Assembly: GCA_947364395.1 (NCBI GenBank)
Contig: CANASS010000052.1
Coordinates: 1 to 12,430, forward strand
Reading direction: 5' to 3'
Length of the DNA: 12,430 nt
From: an uncultured bacterium
GTDB lineage: Bacteria > Bacillota > Clostridia > Oscillospirales > Oscillospiraceae
Shown: piece after piece, positions 6,538 through 12,430 of the stretch
How positions within the stretch are numbered: position 1 is the first letter of the stretch
How the letters are laid out: every line of letters begins with the position of its first letter
The notes under the pieces: generated by a model
What the model was told of the DNA's origin: nothing
Seen by the model: only the letters and a program-made list of their open reading frames with translations
Databases searched by the model: none
Program-made: the position numbers and the translations under genes

Positions 6538-8055
6538 ATGGGACCAGCCGGCTGGCCGCGGATGACGCTGCTGGGCCGGATCGTCCTGTTCCTCACCGCC
6601 TTCGGCGCGGCCATGGCCCTCCAGACCGGCATCGGCTACTATCAGAGCAAATACGTGCTGGCCCCCCTGGAGCGGCACAGCGAGCGCATCCAGACCATCA
6701 GCCGGTTCCTCAACGACGCGGAGTCCTGCATGGCGGCGCTGGAAAACTACCGCTGGGACTACGGGGACGCCGGTGCGCTCATCGACGCCGTCCGGGCCGG
6801 ACAGGAGCGGTCCGCCGGCCATCTGGCCCGCATCGACGGCGATCTGCGCCTGGTGGGGGAGGAGCAGTACCTGCTGGCGGCCGCGGCCCAGACCACCTAC
6901 GGCACTCTGGCCCTCAAGCTGGACGCTATCGCCGCCCACCTCCAGGCGGGCCGGGCGGACCGGGCCTCCCAGCTGTATTATAATGAGGCCAAGCCCTGCG
7001 GGGCCTATCTGCGCCAGTACACCCAGCAGCTGCTGGAGCGGGCCTGCCTGGACAGCCAGGACGCCCACGCCCGGCTGTCCCAGCTCAACAAGACGCTGAA
7101 CCAGGCCCAGAGCGCCGTGGTGCTGGTGTGCCTGGTCACGGGGACCATGCTGGTGGTCTCCCTCTTCCGGCTGCTGCGGTCGGTGTCCGCCCTGGCCCAG
7201 GCCTCCCAGGCCATCAGCCGGGGGGAGTTCGACACCCCGGACCTGGACGAAAGCCAGCGGGACGAGACCGGCCACATGGCCCGGGCCTTCAACGAGATGA
7301 AGCGCTCCATGCGGCAGCAGGTGGAGCTTTTGAACGAGAAAAGCGCCATGGAGGGAGAGCTCCATGCCAAGGAAAAGGAGGCCCTGGAGCTGCAAAACCT
7401 CATGGAGCGGGAGAAGCTCCAGCAGCTGCGCAGCCAGATCAACCCCCACTTTCTGTTCAACACCCTGAACGTCATCCTGTACACCGCCCAGCAGGAGGGG
7501 GCGGCCCGCACCCACGGCCTCATCGGCTCGCTGAGCCGCCTGTTCCGCTATGCCCTGGCCAGCAACGACAGCCAGGTCCCCCTGGCCCGGGAGGTGCGCA
7601 TTGTGGACGAGTTCTACGCCCTGTACCGGGAGCGGTTCGGGTCCCGGGTCCGGCTGTGCTGGCACATCGGGCCTGAGGTGGACCTGCCCGACGTGCTGGT
7701 GCCCTCCTTCATCCTCCAGCCCCTGGTGGAGAACGCCTTCAAGCACGGCTTGGCCCCCAAGGAGGAAGGGGGCCAGGTGGACGTGACCATCCGGCAGGAG
7801 CGGGGCGCGCTGGAGATCACGGTGGCCGACGACGGGGTGGGCATGGACCGGGCGGCCCTGGACGCCCTGCGGGACATCCTGAAAAACCCGCCCTCCACCG
7901 GGGAGCACATCGGGGTGTACAACGTGGCCGCCCGCCTGCGGCTGTGGGGCAAGGAATACGGCATGGATATCCAGTCCGAGCAGGGCAGAGGGACGGCGGC
8001 GGTGCTCCGCCTGCCCCTGGTTTTGTCATGGGAGGAGGATAGCGGAGATGATTAA
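6538..8055 (+). CDS. Sensor histidine kinase, LytS/YesM-like (His_kinase family)
   Basis: A 505-residue membrane kinase. Transmembrane helix 1 is about 11-31 and helix 2 about 191-212; between them is a mostly helical extracellular domain of about 160 residues with no recognisable ligand fold. A HAMP-like segment follows (about 210-260), then a coiled-coil linker. The His_kinase box QINPHFLFNTLN has the phosphoacceptor His304. The ATPase part shows the N box VENAFKHG (397-404) and the G box DDGVGM (431-436). ATG 6538 is preceded by GGGGGAGG at seven bases; reading further upstream in frame would give a 225-residue extension running over the divergent operon, with no ribosome site. It overlaps the response regulator by eight bases. 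It should sense a signal outside the cell, possibly through the DctP-like lipoprotein encoded two genes downstream, and phosphorylate that regulator. Confidence 0.92.
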   Translation: MGPAGWPRMTLLGRIVLFLTAFGAAMALQTGIGYYQSKYVLAPLERHSERIQTISRFLNDAESCMAALENYRWDYGDAGALIDAVRAGQERSAGHLARIDGDLRLVGEEQYLLAAAAQTTYGTLALKLDAIAAHLQAGRADRASQLYYNEAKPCGAYLRQYTQQLLERACLDSQDAHARLSQLNKTLNQAQSAVVLVCLVTGTMLVVSLFRLLRSVSALAQASQAISRGEFDTPDLDESQRDETGHMARAFNEMKRSMRQQVELLNEKSAMEGELHAKEKEALELQNLMEREKLQQLRSQINPHFLFNTLNVILYTAQQEGAARTHGLIGSLSRLFRYALASNDSQVPLAREVRIVDEFYALYRERFGSRVRLCWHIGPEVDLPDVLVPSFILQPLVENAFKHGLAPKEEGGQVDVTIRQERGALEITVADDGVGMDRAALDALRDILKNPPSTGEHIGVYNVAARLRLWGKEYGMDIQSEQGRGTAAVLRLPLVLSWEEDSGDD

Positions 8056-8833
8056 AATTCTGATCGCTGACGACGAGGGCTATCAGCGGGCCCTTTTGGC
8101 GGACATCGTGGACAAGCGCTTCGGCCGGGGGGCGGAGGTGCGCACGGCGGAAAACGGCCGTCTGGCGGTGGACGCGGCGGCGCTGTGGGCGGCGGACGTG
8201 GCCCTGATGGACATTGAAATGCCGGGGCTCAGCGGCATCGACGCCGCCCGGCAGATTCTGGCCCATTGTCCGGCCTGCAAAATCATCTTTATCACCGCCT
8301 ACAGCCTGTTCACCTATGCCCATGAGGCGGTGAAGCTGGGGGCCTGCGACTATATTCTCAAGCCGGTGGACCCGGACGACGTGGAGCGGGCCGTCCGCCG
8401 GGCGGCGGCCCAGGGGGAGGCCCAGCGCCAGCTGGAGGCCATGGCGGCCTCGGAAGAACTGCTGGACAGCGCGGACGGGTACGACAAGACCAACCTGCTC
8501 ATGGGAAAGGTGAAAAAATACCTCCAGCACAATTATATGGCCTGCGACATCTCCCTGGACTCGGTGAGCGCCATGCTGAACCTGAGCGCCTCCTACTTCT
8601 CCGCCCTGTTCAAGCGGACCTTCCAGGTGAACTTTCTGGACTACCTCACCGAGCTGCGCATGGAGGCGGCCAAGGATCTGCTCCGGGACCCCCTGCGCTC
8701 CACGGCGGAGGTGGCGGGCATGGTGGGCTACGAGAGCGCCAACTACTTCACCCGGGCTTTCAAAAAGAAAGTGGGCATGACCCCCACCGACTACCGCCGG
8801 AGGGCCGCCCAGGGCCAGGGAGGCCCCCTGTGA
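8048..8833 (+). CDS. Response regulator with AraC-type DNA-binding domain (YesN-like)
   Basis: A 261-residue regulator. The receiver domain (about 1-120) has the acidic pair Asp8-Asp9, phosphoacceptor Asp55 (LMDIEMPG), Thr83 and Lys105 (LKPVD), all expected residues. The C-terminal 100 residues form two helix-turn-helix units of the AraC family: one at ISLDSVSAMLNLSASYFSALFKR, split here as ISLDSVSAMLN and SASYFSALFKR, and a second ending in the signature GYESANYFTRAFKKKVGMTP. GGGAGGAGG precedes the ATG at 8048 by eight bases, and the gene overlaps both neighbours (eight bases with the kinase, four with the lipoprotein). Phosphorylation probably raises its affinity for promoter DNA; likely targets are its own divergent promoter region and the TRAP promoter 1.1 kb downstream. 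Targets are inferred from position only. Confidence 0.93.
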   Translation: MIKILIADDEGYQRALLADIVDKRFGRGAEVRTAENGRLAVDAAALWAADVALMDIEMPGLSGIDAARQILAHCPACKIIFITAYSLFTYAHEAVKLGACDYILKPVDPDDVERAVRRAAAQGEAQRQLEAMAASEELLDSADGYDKTNLLMGKVKKYLQHNYMACDISLDSVSAMLNLSASYFSALFKRTFQVNFLDYLTELRMEAAKDLLRDPLRSTAEVAGMVGYESANYFTRAFKKKVGMTPTDYRRRAAQGQGGPL

Positions 8834-9831
8834 GGCGGCGGCTGGCCCTGTTCCCCCTGTGCCTGCTGCTCCTGCTGTGCGGCGGCTGCGGGGACCCGCA
8901 GGAAGAGGGAGACCTCCCCCTGCTCATTCTGCGCTACGCCGACAACCAGCCGGAGGATTACCCCACCACGGCGGCGGCGGCCTACTTCGCTCAGCTGGTG
9001 GAGGAGCGCACCCAGGGCAAGATCCGCGTCCGGCTGTACTGCAACGGGGAGCTGGGCAACGAGAACCAGGTGCTGGAGCAGGTGCAGTTCGGCGGCATCG
9101 ACATGGCCCGGGTGTCGGTGAGCACCTTCGCCGAGCCCTACCCCAAAATCGAGCTGCTCCTCCTCCCCTTTCTGTACGACGACGCCGGCCATATGTGGCG
9201 GGTGCTGGACGGCCCCATCGGCGAGGAATTCCTCATCAGCGCCCGGCAGGCCGGGGTGGTGGGGCTGAGCTGGTTCGACGCCGGGGCCAGGAGCTTTTAC
9301 GCCCGGGAGCCCATCGGCGGCCTGGAGGACCTGCGGGGGCTAACCATCCGGGTGCAGGAGTCCGCCTTCATGAGCCGGATGGTGGAGCTGCTGGGAGCCA
9401 CCCCGGTGCAGATCCCCTACAACGACGTGTACTCCGCCCTTCGGACCGGCAAGATCGACGGCGCGGAGAACAACTGGCCCAGCTACGCCTTCACCGGCCA
9501 CTATCAGGCCGCCCGCTACTGCCTCCAGGACGAGCACTCCCGCCTGCCCGAGATGCAGATCATGAGCACCGTGGCCCTGGACAAGATCGCCGGCATCGAC
9601 GAGGACTACGTGACCATCATCCGCCAGTGCGCCCGGGAGTGCGCCCTCTATGAGCGGGAGCTGTGGCGGGCCCAGGACGCGGACTCCGAACGGCTGGTGC
9701 GGGAGCATGGCTGCGTGGTCACTCAGCTCACCAGCGCCCAGCGGGAGGCCTTCCGCCGGGCGGTGGAGCCCATGTATCAGGAGTATCCCCCGGAGGAGCA
9801 GGCGCTGATCCGGCGCATCCGGGAGAGCTGA
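8830..9831 (+). CDS. DctP-family substrate-binding lipoprotein, probable sensing subunit
   Basis: A 333-residue TRAP-type solute-binding protein. The start is GTG at 8830, overlapping the regulator stop (GTGA), with AGGGAGG six bases upstream. The signal peptide MRRRLALF then a Leu-rich stretch ends in LLCGGC, with Cys20 the likely lipidated residue; Cys at -3 is unusual for a lipobox. The DctP core is clear: LRYADNQPEDYPT (34-46), GARSFYA (152-158), and LRGLTIRV with Arg174, the position that binds the ligand carboxylate in DctP/SiaP structures. KIDGAENNWPSY follows (208-219). No DctQ or DctM follows; a terminator does, and a separate complete TRAP operon with its own DctP starts after it. 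Placement with the kinase and regulator suggests it presents ligand to the sensor; supplying ligand to the downstream DctQM is the alternative. Confidence 0.88.
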   Translation: MRRRLALFPLCLLLLLCGGCGDPQEEGDLPLLILRYADNQPEDYPTTAAAAYFAQLVEERTQGKIRVRLYCNGELGNENQVLEQVQFGGIDMARVSVSTFAEPYPKIELLLLPFLYDDAGHMWRVLDGPIGEEFLISARQAGVVGLSWFDAGARSFYAREPIGGLEDLRGLTIRVQESAFMSRMVELLGATPVQIPYNDVYSALRTGKIDGAENNWPSYAFTGHYQAARYCLQDEHSRLPEMQIMSTVALDKIAGIDEDYVTIIRQCARECALYERELWRAQDADSERLVREHGCVVTQLTSAQREAFRRAVEPMYQEYPPEEQALIRRIRES

Positions 9832-9841
9832 CGGGCACCCG

Positions 9842-9887
9842 GGCCCGGTTTTTCTGGTGAAACAGCCAAAAAGCCGGGTCTTTAATT
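9842..9887 (+). terminator. Intrinsic terminator after the sensing operon
   Basis: CCCGG (9844-9848) pairs with CCGGG (9874-9878), and the five T residues at 9849-9853 can pair with the five A residues at 9868-9872, leaving G9873 bulged. An outer G-C and G-T pair extend the stem. TCTTTAATT follows. It starts about ten bases after the lipoprotein stop, so the sensing operon and the TRAP operon are probably separate transcripts. Confidence 0.65.
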
Positions 9888-9894
9888 GTGCACC

Positions 9895-9915
9895 TTTGAC
9901 AAATACTGTGTCAAA
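9895..9915 (+). promoter_or_regulatory. Inverted repeat, operator candidate upstream of the TRAP promoter
   Basis: TTTGACA (9895-9901) and TGTCAAA (9909-9915) are a perfect 7-bp inverted repeat with a seven-base spacer. It ends 34 bases before the -35 at 9950, a usual activator position. TTGACA inside the left arm has no -10 at proper spacing, so I read it as an operator half-site rather than a promoter. Which protein binds it is unknown; the response regulator at 8048 is a candidate, although AraC-type proteins more often bind direct repeats. Confidence 0.5.
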
Positions 9916-9940
9916 TTTTTTGGATAATCAGCACATATTT

Positions 9941-9954
9941 TAAAATCGGTTGCA
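9941..9954 (+). promoter_or_regulatory. Possible CcpA cre-like site overlapping the TRAP -35
   Basis: TAAAATCGGTTGCA matches the Gram-positive catabolite-responsive consensus TGWAANCGNTNWCA at 9 of 11 specified positions, including the central CG. It overlaps the -35 box at 9950-9955, where a bound repressor would block transcription. The mismatches (A for G at position 2, G for W at position 12) and the AT-rich background make chance plausible. Confidence 0.3.
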
Positions 9955-9978
9955 TTGATTTTTGCGATATGTTACAAT
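9950..9978 (+). promoter_or_regulatory. Promoter of the TRAP transporter operon
   Basis: TTGCAT (9950-9955), a 17-bp spacer and TACAAT (9973-9978) with an extended -10 TGT (9970-9972). It lies about 70 bases upstream of the dctP start. The sequence from 9881 to 9979 is strongly AT-rich compared with the genes around it. Confidence 0.75.
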
Positions 9979-9994
9979 ACCTGCGGACAGGATT

Positions 9995-10012
9995 GGCGGG
10001 GCCCCTCCCGCC
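9995..10012 (+). other. Leader hairpin in the TRAP mRNA 5' UTR
   Basis: GGCGGG (9995-10000) pairs with CCCGCC (10007-10012) around a six-base loop. GGAC (9985-9988) and GTCC (10014-10017) could add an outer stem across an asymmetric internal loop. It falls just after the expected transcription start and has no T tract. It could protect the 5' end of the mRNA, or have no role. Confidence 0.4.
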
Positions 10013-10050
10013 GGTCCGTCAAAATCAGCAAAAAATGGAGGAAGATGAAC

Positions 10051-11151
10051 ATGAAAAAGTTTGTGTCAGCCCTGCTGGCAGCGCTCATGATCATGAGCCT
10101 GGCCGCCTGCGGCGGCCAGCCCAGCGGCGACGCCAGCAAGGCCCCCGAGAACAACCAGAGCCAGGCCCCCAGCCAGGCCCCCGACGACGGCGGCAGCACC
10201 GATGTGGGCGACGTGGCCAACGACCCCAAGGTGACCCTGGTGTACGCCGAGGTCAACCCCGAGGACACCATCGTGGGCCAGACCGGCGCTGAGTTCAAGC
10301 GCCTGGTGGAGGAGAAGTCCGGCGGCTCCATCGAGATCGACTTCCGCCCCTCCGGCGTGCTGGGCTCTGAGAACGACGTGCTGGACGCCATCATCGGCGG
10401 CGACGACTCCATCGACATGAGCCGTATTTCCGCCTTCGCCCTGACCAGCTACGGCGCTGAGAAGTCCGTGCTGCTCTCCCTCCCCTTCGCCTTTGAGAGC
10501 CGCGACCACTGGTGGGCCTTCGCCAACAGCGACCTGGCCGCCGAGTTCCTCAGCGAGCCCCAGGAGATCGGCCTGCCCCTGCGGGGCGTGTTCTACGGTG
10601 AGGAGGGCTTCCGCCACTTCTTCGCCAACAAGCCCGTCAACACCATCGACGACCTGAAGGGCATGAAGATCCGCGTGTCCAACGACCCCATCATGAACGG
10701 CATGGTGGAGTCCCTGGGCGCCTCCCCCACGGTGGTGTCCTTCGGCGAGCTGTACTCCGCCCTGAACACCGGCGTGTGTGACGCCGCCGAGCAGCCCATC
10801 GCCAACTACAAGTCCAACGCCTTCCCCGAGGTGGCCAACAACCTGATCCTGGACGGCCACACCCTGGGCGCCATCCAGGTGGTCATCACCGACACCGCCT
10901 GGGCCAAGCTGACCGAGAACCAGCAGAAGGTCATCATGGAGGCCGGCAAGGAGGTCCAGAAGTTCAACCAGAACCTGTCCCAGTCCGCTGAGGACGAGGT
11001 CCTCCAGCAGCTGAAGGACGAGGGCTGCAACGTGGTGGATGTCACCGACAAGGGCCCCTGGCAGGAAGCCTGCTCCAGCGCTCCCGCCATCAAGGAAGCC
11101 ATCGACAAGCAGGCCGACCTGTACCAGAAGATTCTGGACATGAAGCCCTGA
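10051..11151 (+). CDS. dctP: TRAP transporter substrate-binding lipoprotein DctP
   Basis: A 366-residue lipoprotein that captures an organic anion outside the membrane and delivers it to DctQM. The signal peptide starts MKKFVSALLAAL and ends in the lipobox SLAAC, so Cys20 is the anchor. A flexible linker rich in Ser, Pro, Gln and Asp (about 21-58) tethers the domain. The DctP core shows VYAEVNPEDTIVG (64-76), FYGEEGFRHFF (181-191), and LKGMKIRV with the carboxylate-binding Arg208, then DAAEQPIANY (244-253). That last segment is GAENN in the protein at 8830, so the ligand pockets probably differ. ATG 10051 has GGAGG at nine bases; ATG 10045 is too near it. Codons are very biased (glycine nearly all GGC, proline all CCC as read by eye), unlike neighbours, suggesting high expression. 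It is the first gene of the TRAP operon. Confidence 0.93.
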   Translation: MKKFVSALLAALMIMSLAACGGQPSGDASKAPENNQSQAPSQAPDDGGSTDVGDVANDPKVTLVYAEVNPEDTIVGQTGAEFKRLVEEKSGGSIEIDFRPSGVLGSENDVLDAIIGGDDSIDMSRISAFALTSYGAEKSVLLSLPFAFESRDHWWAFANSDLAAEFLSEPQEIGLPLRGVFYGEEGFRHFFANKPVNTIDDLKGMKIRVSNDPIMNGMVESLGASPTVVSFGELYSALNTGVCDAAEQPIANYKSNAFPEVANNLILDGHTLGAIQVVITDTAWAKLTENQQKVIMEAGKEVQKFNQNLSQSAEDEVLQQLKDEGCNVVDVTDKGPWQEACSSAPAIKEAIDKQADLYQKILDMKP

Positions 11152-11183
11152 CGCCGCGGCATCATAACACCGTCCAATCGCAG

Positions 11184-11213
11184 CGGGGACACGGGATGAG
11201 TCCCGTGTCCCCG
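11184..11213 (+). other. Strong hairpin between dctP and dctQ
   Basis: A perfect 13-bp stem (11184-11196 with 11201-11213) closes on a TGAG tetraloop. It is GC-rich and has no T run after it (TTCGCC follows), so it is unlikely to be a simple terminator. A stem at this place would block 3' exonucleases and leave a stable dctP message, giving more binding protein than membrane subunits. Partial termination is the alternative. Confidence 0.75.
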
Positions 11214-11241
11214 TTCGCCATATTGAGAGGGAGGGAACCCC

Positions 11242-11814
11242 ATGCCAAAAATTTTCACGACCCTGGACAAAATCAAACCCGCCTATGATATGACCTTTAA
11301 AATCGTCATGCTCCTGTGCAAAATCCTGCTCATCGCGGACATTCTCATCACCTCTTACGCGGTGCTGGGCCGCTACTGCCAGCAGCTGGCCCACGCCTAC
11401 CCCGACATGCTGAGCTGGCTGGGGGTCATCAAGGACCCGGCCTGGACGGAGCAGATGGTGCTCACCTGCATGAGCTATATGGCGGTGCTGTCCGCCGCCC
11501 TGGCCATCCGCACCGGCGCGCACATCCGCATGACCGCCTTCGACAGCTACCTGCCCAAGACGGTGCTGAACGTGTCCAACATCATCGCGGACCTGGGTGT
11601 GCTGGCTCTGGCCGTCATCATGCTGGTGGTGGGCTGGGAGTACACCACCACCCTGGGCAGCAAGGGCTTTTACGAGTCCATCCCCTGGCTGAGCCGGTTC
11701 TGGATGTACTTCCCGGTGCCCCTTGCCGGCATCGCCATGATCGTGTTCGAGCTGGAAGCCCTCTATGAGCACATCAAAGCGTTCTTTATCAAAGAAGAGG
11801 AGGCGACGGCATAA
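11242..11814 (+). CDS. dctQ: TRAP transporter small membrane subunit DctQ
   Basis: A 190-residue integral membrane protein with four hydrophobic segments: about 18-42, 68-90, 112-138 and 158-178. The second ends in the family pattern WTEQMVLTCMSYMAVLSAAL followed by AIRTGAHI, where DctQ proteins conserve an acidic residue after Trp and a His near the end. DctQ forms a complex with DctM and is needed for cation-driven uptake, probably as a scaffold. GGGAGGG precedes the ATG at 11242 by about six bases. Length fits the family. The stop overlaps the dctM start (TAATG), so the two are translated together. It follows dctP after 90 bases that hold only the hairpin and no promoter I can see. Confidence 0.9.
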   Translation: MPKIFTTLDKIKPAYDMTFKIVMLLCKILLIADILITSYAVLGRYCQQLAHAYPDMLSWLGVIKDPAWTEQMVLTCMSYMAVLSAALAIRTGAHIRMTAFDSYLPKTVLNVSNIIADLGVLALAVIMLVVGWEYTTTLGSKGFYESIPWLSRFWMYFPVPLAGIAMIVFELEALYEHIKAFFIKEEEATA

Positions 11815-12430
11815 TGGACCCCCAGACTCTCGCTATCATCGTCCTGCTGGGCAGCTTCGCCCTCATGATTTTCATGCGCTTTCCCATCGCCTATGCCGTG
11901 GGCCTGTCCTCCGTGTTCTGCCTGCTCACCATGGGCAACAGCCTGAACGCCATCTGCCGCCTGATGGTGAAGGGCATCTCCTCCTTCCCCCTGATGGCGG
12001 TGCCCTTCTTCATCACCATGGGCGTGCTCATGGGCAAGGGCGGCATCTCCGACAAGCTCATCGCCCTGGCCAACGCCTGCGTGGGCTGGATGCGGGGCGG
12101 CCTGGCCATGGTGAACATCGTGGCCTCCTACTTCTTCGGGGGCATCTCCGGCTCCGCCGCGGCGGACACCGCCTCCATCGGCTCCATCATGATCCCCATG
12201 ATGGTGGACCAGGGCTATGACGCCGACTTCTCCACCGCCGTCACCATCACCTCCTCCTGCGAGGGCCTGCTGGTGCCCCCCAGCCACAACATGGTCATTT
12301 ACGCCACCACGGCGGGCGGCATCTCCGTAGGCTCCCTGTTCCTGGCGGGCTACCTGCCCGGCGCCCTGCTGGCCCTGTCCCTGATGGTGGGCTCCTATAT
12401 CATCTCCGTCAAGCGCAACTACCCCAAGGG
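11814..12430 (+). CDS. dctM: TRAP transporter large membrane subunit DctM (truncated at window edge)
   Basis: The first 205 codons of a protein that is normally about 425-440 residues long; no stop is reached before the window ends. DctM is the ion-coupled transport channel of the TRAP complex. The N-terminal part shows MDPQTLAIIVLLGSFALMIF, then FMRFPIAYAVGLSSV, PLMAVPFFITMGVLMGKGGIS, and the conserved family signature FFGGISGSAAADTASIGSI with IPMM after it. Alternating hydrophobic segments are as expected. GAGGAGG stands about ten bases upstream of the ATG at 11814, which overlaps the dctQ stop. The order dctP-dctQ-dctM is the standard TRAP arrangement. Substrate cannot be read from this subunit. 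Confidence 0.92.
   Translation, partial: MDPQTLAIIVLLGSFALMIFMRFPIAYAVGLSSVFCLLTMGNSLNAICRLMVKGISSFPLMAVPFFITMGVLMGKGGISDKLIALANACVGWMRGGLAMVNIVASYFFGGISGSAAADTASIGSIMIPMMVDQGYDADFSTAVTITSSCEGLLVPPSHNMVIYATTAGGISVGSLFLAGYLPGALLALSLMVGSYIISVKRNYPK

Noticed and set aside
6490..7908. A 472-codon open frame on the minus strand over the sensor kinase
   Set aside because: The opposite strand encodes a kinase with all expected boxes. The antisense product is rich in Gly, Gln, Leu, Val and His with no recognisable domain.
9896..9924. A second TRAP promoter using TTGACA at 9896
   Set aside because: The sequence 17 bp downstream (TTTGGA) is not a -10. The hexamer is better explained as an arm of the inverted repeat.
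10066..11772. A 568-codon open frame on the minus strand across dctP and dctQ
   Set aside because: It is antisense to two clear TRAP genes, has low-complexity Gly/Val/His/Gln-rich composition and no family features. It arises from the scarcity of stops in GC-rich, codon-biased DNA.
1..12430. CRISPR arrays, tRNA or rRNA genes, insertion sequences, known riboswitches
   Set aside because: I saw no regularly spaced repeats, no cloverleaf-like or rRNA sequence, no transposase and no terminal repeats. The gene order and overlaps look intact.

Overview
The window is GC-rich coding DNA with short AT-rich gaps. The gaps carry canonical sigma-A-type promoters (TTGACA/TATAAT and close variants), strong AGGAGG-type ribosome binding sites, ATGA-style gene overlaps, lipoprotein (lipobox) solute-binding proteins and a YesM/YesN-like two-component pair. 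Together these suggest a GC-rich member of the Clostridia (Firmicutes), most like the Flavonifractor/Oscillibacter/Intestinimonas type of gut Oscillospiraceae. The taxonomic call is inference from style and gene content, not from a marker gene.

Layout. (1) 1-171: an intergenic region with two weak terminator-like hairpins and a clear promoter with a palindrome just after the -10. It drives a two-gene DNA-repair-type operon (172-2246): a radical SAM protein with a C-terminal helix-hairpin-helix, and its obligate partner of the TIGR03915/DUF4130 family. (2) A long hairpin at 2235-2270 separates this from a convergent minus-strand operon (6390 down to 2283). In transcription order that operon encodes a YcxB-like membrane protein, an MFS permease, a LuxE-like acyl-protein synthetase and a LuxC-like acyl reductase. 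No luciferase gene is present. (3) Back-to-back promoters at 6421-6490 also fire rightwards into a sensor kinase, an AraC-type response regulator and a DctP-like lipoprotein, all translationally overlapping (6538-9831). (4) After a terminator and a 220-bp regulatory gap comes a TRAP transporter operon: dctP (10051-11151), a strong hairpin, dctQ (11242-11814) and dctM (11814 to the window edge, truncated).

How it may work together. The DctP-like lipoprotein encoded with the kinase is probably a ligand receptor for the two-component system, separate from the transport DctP. The system then probably controls the adjacent TRAP operon, which imports an organic acid with a cation gradient. The LuxE/LuxC pair activates a carboxylic acid with ATP and reduces it to an aldehyde with NADPH. 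It shares a divergent promoter region with the signalling operon and lies next to a carboxylate importer, so I propose a carboxylate sensing, uptake and reduction module, with the MFS protein moving substrate or product. Individual family assignments are well supported by visible motifs. The module hypothesis, the substrate and the regulatory links are inference.
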